In this document: in pieces, positions 51,386-58,357 of the stretch
Layout: every line of letters starts with the position of its first letter
How positions within the stretch are numbered: position 1 is the stretch's first letter
NCBI GenBank assembly: GCA_017395045.1
Contig: JAFPWG010000001.1
Span: forward strand, 1-64,000
Direction of reading: 5' to 3'
Length of the DNA stretch: 64,000 bases
Source: Bacteroidales bacterium
GTDB lineage: Bacteria > Bacteroidota > Bacteroidia > Bacteroidales > UBA932
Made by a program: the position numbers and the translations under genes
The notes under the pieces: generated by a model
Database searches by the model: none
Told to the model about the DNA's origin: nothing
The model's input: the letters and a program-made list of their open reading frames with translations, nothing else

Positions 51386-51940
51386 ATGAAATCTCCAGAT
51401 ATCATACTCATACCCTTGCAACCCGAAGACCGCGAGCAGTTCATCCAGGACAACCAGTGGGCGTTCAAGTACGGAGCCCAGCAGGAGTTCGGGATGCGGG
51501 ACGAGCGTTGCGAGGAAGGGGAAGAGGTTATCTCCCGCAAGACCATCGAGGATTCCATCGACGGGGAGAATGCCGAGGCTTACCGGATCGTACTTGACGG
51601 GAAGAAGGTTGGCGGGGTCGTCCTTAGCATCGACAAGGAGGCGGCCCATGGTGAGCTGGAACTGCTCTTCGTGCTGCCGGAGGTCCACAGCAGGGGCATC
51701 GGCCAGGCCGCCTGGAAGGCGGTGGAAGCGATGCATCCGGAAATCATGGTCTGGGAAACCATCACCCCTTACTTCGAGAAGCGGAACATCCATTTCTACC
51801 TGAACCGCTGCGGCTTCCACATCGTCGAATTCTGGAACAAGTATCAGCACGGTCCGGCCGTCCCGGAAGAAGAGGAGGGCCACTGGAGCATGGACGATGA
51901 GATGTTCGTGTTCCGGAAGGTCATAAATCGCCATAAATAG
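51386..51940 (+). CDS. GNAT-family acetyltransferase (second)
   Basis: The 184-residue protein has a GNAT fold: LLFVLPEVHSRGIGQAAWKAV is motif A (acetyl-CoA pyrophosphate loop, SRGIGQ) and ETITPYFEKRNIHFYLNRCGF is the motif B strand and helix. It differs in sequence from the GNAT protein at 48660, so they are not recent duplicates. The acceptor is unknown. The ATG at 51386 is used because an upstream GTG would lie five bases after the -7 box. Confidence 0.88.
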   Translation: MKSPDIILIPLQPEDREQFIQDNQWAFKYGAQQEFGMRDERCEEGEEVISRKTIEDSIDGENAEAYRIVLDGKKVGGVVLSIDKEAAHGELELLFVLPEVHSRGIGQAAWKAVEAMHPEIMVWETITPYFEKRNIHFYLNRCGFHIVEFWNKYQHGPAVPEEEEGHWSMDDEMFVFRKVINRHK

Positions 51941-51966
51941 GGATTTCGCGCAAGAGGGAAGCTCCG

Positions 51967-51974
51967 TATTTTTG
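51967..51974 (+). promoter_or_regulatory. -7 box TATTTTTG for the MptD-type gene
   Basis: A perfect match, 29 nt before the ATG at 52004. Confidence 0.7.
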
Positions 51975-52003
51975 CAGTCGTGAAACGCAAGACTGTAAAA
52001 ACT

Positions 52004-52570
52004 ATGAAACCCATTTTCAAGCTCATCCTCCTGGCGGCAGCCTATCTTCTCACCTACGTTCTGGGCTCGTGCACCGGCCTCATTCATCCTGCATGCTATG
52101 CGTATGTCGGGGCGATCCTGCCTCTGTTGACCGCGTTCATCTATCTATTGACCTGCACCACGATCCGTGGCTTCGGGGCGGCGACCCTCCTGAATGGATT
52201 CGTATTCATCATGTTATTGATTGCGGGCGAAGCCGACACTGCGCTTGCCATCGGCTTTGCCATCCTGACGGCATTGGCCGAAATCATCCGTTACCTCTGC
52301 AAGTATGATACACTGAAAGGCGTCCGCTGGAGCTTTGTCCCCTTTGCATTCTCCTTCTTTGCCTACACCGCCCACTGGTGGTTTGACACGGAAGGCTCGT
52401 TAGCCGCGGCTGTCGAAGAAATGCCCGCCGGATACGACCAGCTGATGATCCCCGTGATCAATAACATTCCCGTACTCATCGTCGTACTGGTTCTGACCAT
52501 TCCCGTGGCCATCCTGGCCATGCGTCTTGCCGAACGGTCGCTGAAGAGGCTGACGGAGGGATTGAAATAA
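52004..52570 (+). CDS. MptD-type putative ECF transporter S component
   Basis: The 188-residue protein is highly hydrophobic with about six helices. The N-terminal region (FKLILLAAAYLLTYVLGS), TCTTIRGFGAATLLNGFVF and the last segments ending RLAERSLKRL resemble the MptD/Trep_Strep S-component family. S components bind small substrates such as vitamins for energy-coupling factor transporters, with the ATPase and T subunits encoded elsewhere. The substrate is unknown. The family call is from memory. A repeat-associated terminator follows at 52600-52635. Confidence 0.7.
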   Translation: MKPIFKLILLAAAYLLTYVLGSCTGLIHPACYAYVGAILPLLTAFIYLLTCTTIRGFGAATLLNGFVFIMLLIAGEADTALAIGFAILTALAEIIRYLCKYDTLKGVRWSFVPFAFSFFAYTAHWWFDTEGSLAAAVEEMPAGYDQLMIPVINNIPVLIVVLVLTIPVAILAMRLAERSLKRLTEGLK

Positions 52571-52588
52571 AACCCGGAAGGTCCTTTT

Positions 52589-52655
52589 CGGCATAACACA
52601 ACCCCGACAGTCCAGTGATGGATTGCCGGGGTTTTACATCGGAATTCTCACAGAA
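52589..52655 (+). repeat. Intergenic 3' module, copy A (includes terminator 52600-52635)
   Basis: The module starts CGGCATAACA, contains the stem AACCCCGACAGTCC / GGATTGCCGGGGTT with the same two mismatched positions as copy B, and ends ATCGGAATTCTCACAG. Copy B is at 57041-57106. The hairpin plus TTTT acts as a terminator for the upstream gene. Confidence 0.8.
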
Positions 52656-52838
52656 ATTGACTTTTCATAGAATTGAAAATCTCTGAAAATCAATTAGTTA
52701 AATTCTTTTGTACGGGGTCGTTAACAATTATCGAACCAATTTTGACGATTTTTGGGAAGTGTATCTGTTTGGTAGTCAGGTAGATAGAGGATTGTCTAAA
52801 GAAGCAGGACACTAAGATTCTTAAAACACACAAGTCTT
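52656..52838. other. AT-rich intergenic stretch between the MptD-type gene and the PH-domain gene
   Basis: No gene is visible. It contains an imperfect inverted repeat (TTGACTTTTCA ... TGAAAATCAA, 52657-52695) and scattered promoter-like words but no full -33/-7 pair until P2. Confidence 0.6.
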
Positions 52839-52881
52839 CGCCGGGTTTGATAATGAGCCGTGGAATTCGTATGTTTGTAAA
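52839..52881 (+). repeat. Promoter repeat P2 (-33 TTTG at 52846, -7 TATGTTTG at 52870)
   Basis: The counterpart of P1 (36 of 43 identical), with identical 20-nt spacing. The ATG of the PH-domain gene is 26 nt after the -7 box. Confidence 0.8.
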
Positions 52882-52903
52882 TAAATCGAAATTACACTAC
52901 ACA

Positions 52904-53284
52904 ATGGCTCTTAAATCCCCTCGTACTGCTATGATATTGACTATCATTATTATCGCTGTCACTTTCCTTGTCGTGGTGGGTGTACTGCTGGCCTATTGGC
53001 CCAAGGGTATCTCGGTCAACGAGAACGATAAAATCCAGTTGAGCACGTACATAGGCAAGCCGCAACTTATTCCTGTTGATGAAATAACTATCACCGAAAT
53101 GCCAGAGGGCATGTTGAACCATCTGATCAGGACCAACGGCATGAGCCTTGGCAAAATCAACTATGGTCACTTCAAGAACACAAAAACTGGGCAGAAGATG
53201 TTCCTCTATCTCACCGGTAAGGAAAGCAAAATCTGCTTTACTTACAATGGGGAGTTATATGTCGTAGATGATTGGCGACAGTAG
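52904..53284 (+). CDS. Membrane-anchored protein with PH-like domain
   Basis: The 126-residue protein has one membrane helix (about 9-31, AMILTIIIIAVTFLVVVGVLLAYWP) and a small C-terminal beta-rich domain (DKIQLSTYIGKPQLIPVDEI, NYGHFKNTKTGQKMFLYLTG) that resembles bacterial PH-like domains. The call is tentative. The ATG at 52904 is used because the promoter P2 lies in front. It is convergent with the PPOX gene. Confidence 0.7.
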   Translation: MALKSPRTAMILTIIIIAVTFLVVVGVLLAYWPKGISVNENDKIQLSTYIGKPQLIPVDEITITEMPEGMLNHLIRTNGMSLGKINYGHFKNTKTGQKMFLYLTGKESKICFTYNGELYVVDDWRQ

Positions 53285-53290
53285 TTTAAT

Positions 53291-54019
53291 TTAGTCAATC
53301 AAAAAACTGCGGGGATAAAAATCGCTGTAGAAGCGGCCATCGATCGCTGTGAACTTCAGCACACAGTAGTTTGGATCAGTGACACCGGCGGGATAGTATT
53401 GTGTGTCACCCTCGCGCCAAATCATCTCCTTCGATGCGGCATCGGTCAATACCTCCATCGTACCACGAAGCATCATGCCCATAAAGCCCTTTTCGTCGCA
53501 GAAATAGATGCTGGCCTTGGGATTGGCCTTGTAGTGTGCCACACGGAGCGAGAAGGTGTTGGTGGTGAAGTAGAACGTCTTGACGCCCTCCCGCTTTCGA
53601 GGTGCCAGCATGGCTTTAGTGCAAGGGAATCCTTCTTTATCGACTGATGAGATATAGGCGATGGGGAGCGTGTCGGCCATCTTGGCAATGAGGTCCTTAA
53701 CGCCTTTCAAAGCTGGATTTGCGGGCATCTCATCGCTGATCATCAATTCTTTGTGCCAGCGTTTCAAATGAGGGAAATACATCTTCATTTGTCCGATATA
53801 CTCCTCTTTGGTCATGGGCTGGGGCAGGTTCTTGTTGACCTCATCCACGAACTGGGCACAAAATGCGATCATTTCTTCCATCGTGCAGTCCTGCAAGAAT
53901 TTTCCATCCCTGTAGCAGTAGATGCAGTAATCATCATTCTTGGTTCCGTCGGCATTCGTGCCGAGGATTTCATCGGTGAGCGGCATTCCGCAACTCTGGC
54001 AAAACTTCTGTTTCATCAT
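53291..54019 (-). CDS. Zinc ribbon - PPOX (FMN-binding split barrel) fusion
   Basis: The 242-residue protein starts with a zf-ribbon_2 zinc ribbon (about 1-80; CQSCGMPLTDEIL, YCIYCYRDG) nearly the same as the stand-alone protein at 49314. A pyridoxamine-5'-phosphate-oxidase-like split barrel follows (about 90-242; SSVDKEGFPCTKAMLAPR, FYFTTNTFSLRVAHYKANP, MLRGTMEVLTD). Members of the latter family bind FMN, heme or F420. The role of the zinc ribbon is unknown. Start at 54019 or 54016 (tandem ATG). Confidence 0.87.
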   Translation of the reverse strand: MMKQKFCQSCGMPLTDEILGTNADGTKNDDYCIYCYRDGKFLQDCTMEEMIAFCAQFVDEVNKNLPQPMTKEEYIGQMKMYFPHLKRWHKELMISDEMPANPALKGVKDLIAKMADTLPIAYISSVDKEGFPCTKAMLAPRKREGVKTFYFTTNTFSLRVAHYKANPKASIYFCDEKGFMGMMLRGTMEVLTDAASKEMIWREGDTQYYPAGVTDPNYCVLKFTAIDGRFYSDFYPRSFLID

Positions 54020-54040
54020 TTGTCCACATTGTATCGACTG

Positions 54041-54048
54041 CAAAGTTA
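54041..54048 (-). promoter_or_regulatory. -7 box TAACTTTG for the PPOX fusion gene
   Basis: A TAnnTTTG match on the minus strand, 21 nt before the ATG at 54019. Confidence 0.65.
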
Positions 54049-54146
54049 GCGCATCCTTCGTTCCGAAATAAAAAATGATATGGACAAATTTGTGGACAAT
54101 CAGCCCTTTACGCCAAATACCCCTAGGACAACGCTGCAACTTTTTC

Positions 54147-54154
54147 TATTTTTG
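54147..54154 (+). promoter_or_regulatory. -7 box TATTTTTG for the TetR-like gene
   Basis: A perfect match, 26 nt before the ATG at 54181. Confidence 0.7.
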
Positions 54155-54180
54155 TAATGAACAGTTTCGGAACATCTATT

Positions 54181-55104
54181 ATGGCAAGACCACTTACCGT
54201 TACAAAGGATAGGATTCTTTCTGCCGCCCTGAATCTGGTGCGTTCAGGCGGTCCGTCGGCGCTTACTGCCCGCAGCCTTTGCGAAGCATTGGGCTGCGGA
54301 GCCAACGCCATCTTTTCTTCTTTCGGCTCCATCCAAGGGGTTCGTGATGCCGTCAATAAGGAGGCCAGGGCCCTGTACCGGAGGAGGGTCGGTGCCGGTT
54401 TTTCCCTCAATCCTCCCTTCAAGGGCTTCGGGATGGCCCTCCTGTGGTTCGCCATGGACGAGCCTCAGCTTTACTCGCTTGTCATGGAATCGGATAAGCC
54501 GACGGAGTCATTTGAAAACTATGCGGACACCTATGTAGGCTTCAAGCAGGAGAGCCTTGCCGCCATCGCCGCTTCTTTCGGTCTTCGGGGGCATGATGCT
54601 GAAATGCTGTATTATCAGATGGTACTGGTCGTACTTGGACTTGCGCAGGCCAGTACACGGGGCGGATGCCCCCTCAGCATCCCGCAGGTTTCCGAAATCC
54701 TTGGGAAGAATGTCCGGGCCTTCCTGATAGTTATCCGCGCCGGAGCCGACGAGCGGGAGAGGTTCGTTCCACAAGCGGGCACAGGTCCTGGTGGTGATGT
54801 TGACTCCTATGTGCTTATGCAAACCCTGGCGGGACAGAACCACCTGCTGGAACAGCTCCACGCCGCTCCCCGGTACATCCAGGATGGAGAATGGACCGAA
54901 TTGGAACGCGTGCTCCGTAACTCCTTCGATCTTACTCCTGAATCCCTTCAAGTATCGTATCCCGGACTCACTAAAGGAGACTTGCGCACCTACATCCTTT
55001 CTCGCTTGCAGTTCTCCGTCTCCGAACAGGCCATCCTTCTGGGCATTTCGCCCGCTTCCGTCACCAAGGCCCGCCAGCGGCTTAAGGCAAAATTGAAACA
55101 ATAG
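54181..55104 (+). CDS. TetR-type regulator with an extra C-terminal HTH
   Basis: The 307-residue protein has a TetR HTH at the N-terminus (about 8-54; KDRILSAALNLVRSGGPSAL and ARSLCEALGCGANAIFSSFG) and a TetR-like helical domain to about 190. A further domain of about 100 residues ends in a second HTH (LSRLQFSVSEQAILLGISPASVTKARQRLKAKL). That end is like those of LuxR/sigma-70 region 4-type DNA-binding modules of Bacteroidota regulators. Two DNA-binding modules in one chain are unusual. The ATG at 54181 is chosen since 54157 is only three bases past the -7 box. Confidence 0.82.
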   Translation: MARPLTVTKDRILSAALNLVRSGGPSALTARSLCEALGCGANAIFSSFGSIQGVRDAVNKEARALYRRRVGAGFSLNPPFKGFGMALLWFAMDEPQLYSLVMESDKPTESFENYADTYVGFKQESLAAIAASFGLRGHDAEMLYYQMVLVVLGLAQASTRGGCPLSIPQVSEILGKNVRAFLIVIRAGADERERFVPQAGTGPGGDVDSYVLMQTLAGQNHLLEQLHAAPRYIQDGEWTELERVLRNSFDLTPESLQVSYPGLTKGDLRTYILSRLQFSVSEQAILLGISPASVTKARQRLKAKLKQ

Positions 55105-55116
55105 CAGACATTTTAT

Positions 55117-55518
55117 ATGGATTACCGAAAAGAAGCCATAGAATGCGTTAAAGATCGTGTTCTCCCGATCCATCAGCAAATATATGCCAAGTATGGTGGG
55201 GATTTCGACAGAATCTACTCGGAAGGGTACAACAGCAGGTCGTATCAGGGTAGGGTGATTGAGCCGGGGAAGGTTTATGAACTGAGTTATCCGGAATGTT
55301 CCTGCCCCAAGGTGAAGTGCGGACTCAGGAGCGGTCCGGAACAATGCGAGTGTTCCCGGCAAAGCATATTATTCATTCTCTCACAGCTTGAACCGGACAG
55401 TCGGTTCAATGTCCGGATTGAGAATACGATACTCCGAGGGGGCGAACGTTGCACTTTCAGGATAACAAGATATGCCGGTATGAGTGAAACGGGGAAACAC
55501 AGCCTCGGCATAGAATAA
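55117..55518 (+). CDS. Cysteine-rich conserved protein of unknown function
   Basis: The 133-residue protein has no signal peptide or helix. The C-terminal half carries a cysteine set SYPECSCPKVKCGL and CECSRQSILFILSQL, followed by a beta strand FNVRIENTILRGGERCTFRI. I recall similar ECSRQSILYIL segments in uncharacterised proteins related to V4R/DUF6144-type domains, but cannot confirm. The cysteines may bind metal. It is 12 nt after the TetR-like gene and may be its target. Confidence 0.7.
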   Translation: MDYRKEAIECVKDRVLPIHQQIYAKYGGDFDRIYSEGYNSRSYQGRVIEPGKVYELSYPECSCPKVKCGLRSGPEQCECSRQSILFILSQLEPDSRFNVRIENTILRGGERCTFRITRYAGMSETGKHSLGIE

Positions 55519-55590
55519 GTACTAACCGCGGGAGTGTTGTTTTTCTTGAACATACGACGACCTTGTTTTGCTGTTGTTCTCGAGAATTAG

Positions 55591-55598
55591 TAAGTTTG
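55591..55598 (+). promoter_or_regulatory. -7 box TAAGTTTG with -33 TTTG for crcB
   Basis: The TTTG at 55567-55570 gives 20-nt spacing. The flanking bases (GAATTAG...TTTGTTCATATAAATCG) resemble the P2 repeat (GAATTCG...TTTGTAAATAAATCG). Confidence 0.75.
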
Positions 55599-55618
55599 TT
55601 CATATAAATCGTAATTCA

Positions 55619-55999
55619 ATGGTTTCGGACATCATCAAAAATATCGCGGTCGTTGGTACCGGTAGTTTCATCGGTGGAGCAGCAAGGTATCTTGTCTCAC
55701 TGATGATGAAAGGCGTCGGTAAAGGTTTCCCTTGGGCAACGCTTGCCGTGAACCTTGTCGGCTGCTTCCTGATTGGGCTTTTGTGGGGGCTGTTCAGCCG
55801 CAACGCCAGCGAGGGCGGCATTTGGGCCTTGTTCCTGACCGTGGGGCTTTGCGGAGGTTTTACCACCTTCTCGACTTTCTCAAAAGAGGCGCTGATGATG
55901 CTGCAATCCGGGAACATCTGGGGGTTTGCGGCATACATTGCTTTGAGTGTCATTGCCGGTGTGGCTTTGGTTGCAATGGGCTATTATCTCTTCAGATAG
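55619..55999 (+). CDS. crcB: Fluoride channel CrcB (Fluc)
   Basis: The 126-residue membrane protein has four helices. Conserved signatures are GTGSFIGGAARYLVS (helix 1), LAVNLVGCFLIGLLWG (helix 2) and GFCGGFTTFSTFS-like LCGGFTTFSTFSKEAL (helix 3), with the Phe-box and the central break. CrcB dimers export toxic fluoride. No fluoride riboswitch fold was recognised in the short upstream region. A serine hydrolase gene follows 20 nt downstream. Confidence 0.95.
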   Translation: MVSDIIKNIAVVGTGSFIGGAARYLVSLMMKGVGKGFPWATLAVNLVGCFLIGLLWGLFSRNASEGGIWALFLTVGLCGGFTTFSTFSKEALMMLQSGNIWGFAAYIALSVIAGVALVAMGYYLFR

Positions 56000-56019
56000 A
56001 TCCTTGTTTGTTTGGAGCC

Positions 56020-57003
56020 ATGAACAAGGGGGATCTCGAAACCCATATCGCGGGGAGTCAACCCAATATCTGTCAGATTTGCGTCCTGAAGGACGGACAG
56101 GAACTCTATTCTCACGAATGGAACGGGTATAAGAGGACTGACTGTACGCACATCATGTCCGCCACGAAGAGCATCATGGCGCTGCTTGTTGGAATCGCCA
56201 TCGAAAAGGGAATGATTGGGAGCGTGGATGACAAGGTCCTTTCCTACTTCCCGGATTATCAGGTAAAACGTGGAGAACAGACTATTTATGGCGTAACGGT
56301 GAAACACCTGCTCACCATGCGCGCCCCGTATAAAGGGAAGGGCGATCCTTGGAGCAAGGTTTGCTCCAGCATGGATTGGACGAAAGCCTCACTGGATTTC
56401 CTTGGCGGGAGGAAAGGGATTACCGGCGAGTTCAACTACAAGACGGTTTGCCTGCATATCCTTTCCGGCATCCTGTTCAAGGCGACCGGGATGCAGACCG
56501 TGGATTTTGCCAACAAGTACCTCTTTGGCCCTCTCGGCATAGCCGTGCATTCGAATTATTATGCCCTGTCAGCTGAGGAGCACGTACAGTTTACCATCGG
56601 CAAAGAACCTAAGGATAATGTCTGGTTCGCTGACCCTCAGGGACTGGGAACTCCGGGATACGGACTTTGCATGTGCGCGGCGGATATGGCCAAAATCGGT
56701 CAGTTGTGCCTCCAGGGAGGCATTTGGAATGGCAGGCAAATTGTTCCGCGTCAGTGGATAGAGGAGATGACCAGACCACAAACGGTGGAAAGCAAATACT
56801 TCCGTGGGATGTCTTATGGGTATCTATGGTGGATTGTCCATCCGGGGAAAGGCGTTTATGCGGCCATTGGCAACAGCGGAAATGTTATTTATGTGAATCC
56901 GGATGCCAACATGGTGGCTGCAGTTTCCTCTTATTTCAAGCCAACCGTTTTTGACCGGGTCGATTTCATAGAAGAAGTGTTGCTGCCAACGGTTATACAA
57001 TAA
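56020..57003 (+). CDS. Serine beta-lactamase-like hydrolase (PF00144 type)
   Basis: The 327-residue protein has the catalytic SxxK at residues 47-50 (SATK). A second conserved Tyr is in GEFNYKTVC at about 140, and the third motif region is YAAIGNSGNVIYV, in place of the HxG/KTG of canonical enzymes. No signal peptide is found. The family includes class C beta-lactamases, esterases and peptidases; the substrate is unknown, and antibiotic hydrolysis should not be assumed. It is followed by repeat module copy B. Confidence 0.85.
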   Translation: MNKGDLETHIAGSQPNICQICVLKDGQELYSHEWNGYKRTDCTHIMSATKSIMALLVGIAIEKGMIGSVDDKVLSYFPDYQVKRGEQTIYGVTVKHLLTMRAPYKGKGDPWSKVCSSMDWTKASLDFLGGRKGITGEFNYKTVCLHILSGILFKATGMQTVDFANKYLFGPLGIAVHSNYYALSAEEHVQFTIGKEPKDNVWFADPQGLGTPGYGLCMCAADMAKIGQLCLQGGIWNGRQIVPRQWIEEMTRPQTVESKYFRGMSYGYLWWIVHPGKGVYAAIGNSGNVIYVNPDANMVAAVSSYFKPTVFDRVDFIEEVLLPTVIQ

Positions 57004-57040
57004 AAATGTTCACATCGTGGACTGATTAATCCCAATTCAT

Positions 57041-57106
57041 CGGCATAACATAAGCCCCGACAGTCTTGGACGATTGCCGGGGCTTTGCTTCGAATTCTCT
57101 GACAGA
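57041..57106 (+). repeat. Intergenic 3' module, copy B (includes terminator 57052-57086)
   Basis: Shares CGGCATAACA, CCCCGACAGTC, GATTGCCGGGG and GAATTCTC with copy A at 52589, with a few indels. It lies 37 nt after the hydrolase stop. A degenerate promoter-like segment (TTTGGCCGTCGAATGTAATG, 57108-57127) follows and resembles P1/P2. Confidence 0.8.
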
Positions 57107-57127
57107 TTTGGCCGTCGAATGTAATGC

Positions 57128-57407
57128 TCAATAAGTCAGTCACTTATGACAAATTGCCTGGGCATTTTTGCCCGGGCAATAATATATAATAGCTTATAAA
57201 TCAGGCGGTTCCATTCGACGGGAATCTTGCGAAAGTGCAAAGATTAGCCTTGGCACTGCACGAATATTGAATCGAAGCACCTGGAGCGAAGCGATGGCGC
57301 CATCAGGCGCCCGGCCGGGCCGGGTATTTGACGACGAAGGAGGCAAATACGGAAAGGCGAACAGGCCGCGGGGGTGTATGAGGGGGCAGAGCCCCCTGTA
57401 TTAAGGT
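57128..57407. other. Intergenic region upstream of the tRNA-Leu 3' side
   Basis: No gene is supported here. It contains a strong hairpin at about 57153-57178 (TTGCCTGGGCA / TGCCCGGGCAA), an AT-rich stretch after it, and a GC-rich hairpin AGGGGGC-AGA-GCCCCCT at 57382-57398 just past the tRNA 3' end. Either hairpin could end tRNA-Leu transcription, but neither has a clear T-tract on the minus strand. Confidence 0.55.
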
Positions 57408-57489
57408 ACGGGTGGGGGGACTCGAACCCCCACGGCTTTCGCCACCAGATCCTAAGTCTGGGTTGTCTACCAATTCCAACACACCCGCG
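57408..57489 (-). tRNA. tRNA-Leu (anticodon TAG)
   Basis: Read on the minus strand, acceptor GCGGGTG pairs with CACCCGT, the anticodon arm is CCAGA-CTTAGGA-TCTGG with anticodon TAG, and the long variable arm TGGCGAAAGCCG is typical of leucine tRNA. The T arm is GGGGG-TTCGAGT-CCCCC. The discriminator is A, and CCA is not encoded. Confidence 0.97.
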
Positions 57490-57500
57490 GGAAGGATTGC

Positions 57501-57508
57501 AAAGATAG
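57501..57508 (-). promoter_or_regulatory. -7 box TATCTTTG for tRNA-Leu
   Basis: A perfect match on the minus strand, 11 nt upstream of the tRNA 5' end. Confidence 0.7.
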
Positions 57509-58357
57509 TTATTTTTTCGTGAACTCGATGCAGGCCCAGCCCTCGCGCAGGGTGGAGCCGGCCCAGGTGAGGCCGAGGGCCTCGGCGCCCTCGCGGAGGG
57601 CGGGGATGTCGGTCTCATAAAAACCGCTGAGAAGGATGTGGCCGCCGTGTCTGAGCGACCGGACGTAGGTGGGCATGTCTTCCAGCAGGATATTCCGGTG
57701 GATGTTCGCCAGGATGACGTCATAGGCTCCCATCTGCAGGAGAGAGGCATCGCCGCAGGCGGTTTCCACACGGCGGGCGACCCGGTTCCAGTGGGCGTTG
57801 CCCCAGGCGGAACGGGCCGCAACGGCGTCGATGTCGACCGCGAAAACCTTCCGGGCGCCCATCTTGGCGGCAAGGATGCCTAAGATCGCGGTCCCGCATC
57901 CCATGTCCAGCACCACATGGTCCCGGATGGCCGGTTCGATGCCCAGCATCCGCTGCATCATCATGTAGGTCGTGTGGTGCGACCCTGTGCCGAAGGCCAT
58001 TTCCGGGTCGATCCAGATGTTGAAGCGCGTGCGGGGGACATCCTTGTTGAAGGATGCCTTGATGGTAACGGTCCGGTCCACGACCACTGGCTCAAACCGC
58101 TGCTCCCATTCCCGGTTCCAGTTCTTTCCTTCTAATGGAACCGCCTTGAAATCAGCGACTTCCGGATAACCGCTCAGGACCACCTTCAGGTCACCCGGGC
58201 GGTATTCCGACAGGGGGATGTAGGCCTTCAGGAAAGGCTCTTCGGTCACGAACGAATCGTAGGGGAGTTCGGCGAGATCGGCCATCAGCATTTCCGCCGT
58301 CTCTTCGGAAAAGGGTTCCAGGCGGATTTCCGCCTCGATGTATTCAAAGCTGTTCAT
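57509..58357 (-). CDS. prmA: Ribosomal protein L11 methyltransferase
   Basis: PrmA trimethylates ribosomal protein L11 using SAM. The 282-residue protein has an N-terminal L11-binding domain (about 1-60) and a Rossmann methyltransferase domain, with FGTGSHHTTYMMM, the SAM motif VLDMGCGTAILGILAAKMGA, DIDAVAARSAWGN and the post-motif VILANIHRNIL (NIxxxxL). It overlaps the AsmA-like gene by 14 nt, so the two are co-transcribed. Confidence 0.95.
   Translation of the reverse strand: MNSFEYIEAEIRLEPFSEETAEMLMADLAELPYDSFVTEEPFLKAYIPLSEYRPGDLKVVLSGYPEVADFKAVPLEGKNWNREWEQRFEPVVVDRTVTIKASFNKDVPRTRFNIWIDPEMAFGTGSHHTTYMMMQRMLGIEPAIRDHVVLDMGCGTAILGILAAKMGARKVFAVDIDAVAARSAWGNAHWNRVARRVETACGDASLLQMGAYDVILANIHRNILLEDMPTYVRSLRHGGHILLSGFYETDIPALREGAEALGLTWAGSTLREGWACIEFTKK

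Noticed and set aside
55519..55618. A fluoride riboswitch upstream of crcB
   Set aside because: The leader after the -7 box is about 20 nt and lacks the GGCGAUGG-type core, so no aptamer is supported.
52589..57106. Integron attC sites in the repeated 3' modules
   Set aside because: The candidate ends do not match RYYYAAC or GTTRRRY, and no integrase gene is in the window. The modules are described as repeats with terminators instead.
57153..57178. Strong GC hairpin as an independent small RNA
   Set aside because: It has no promoter of its own and could simply be a transcription end for flanking units; nothing else supports an RNA gene.
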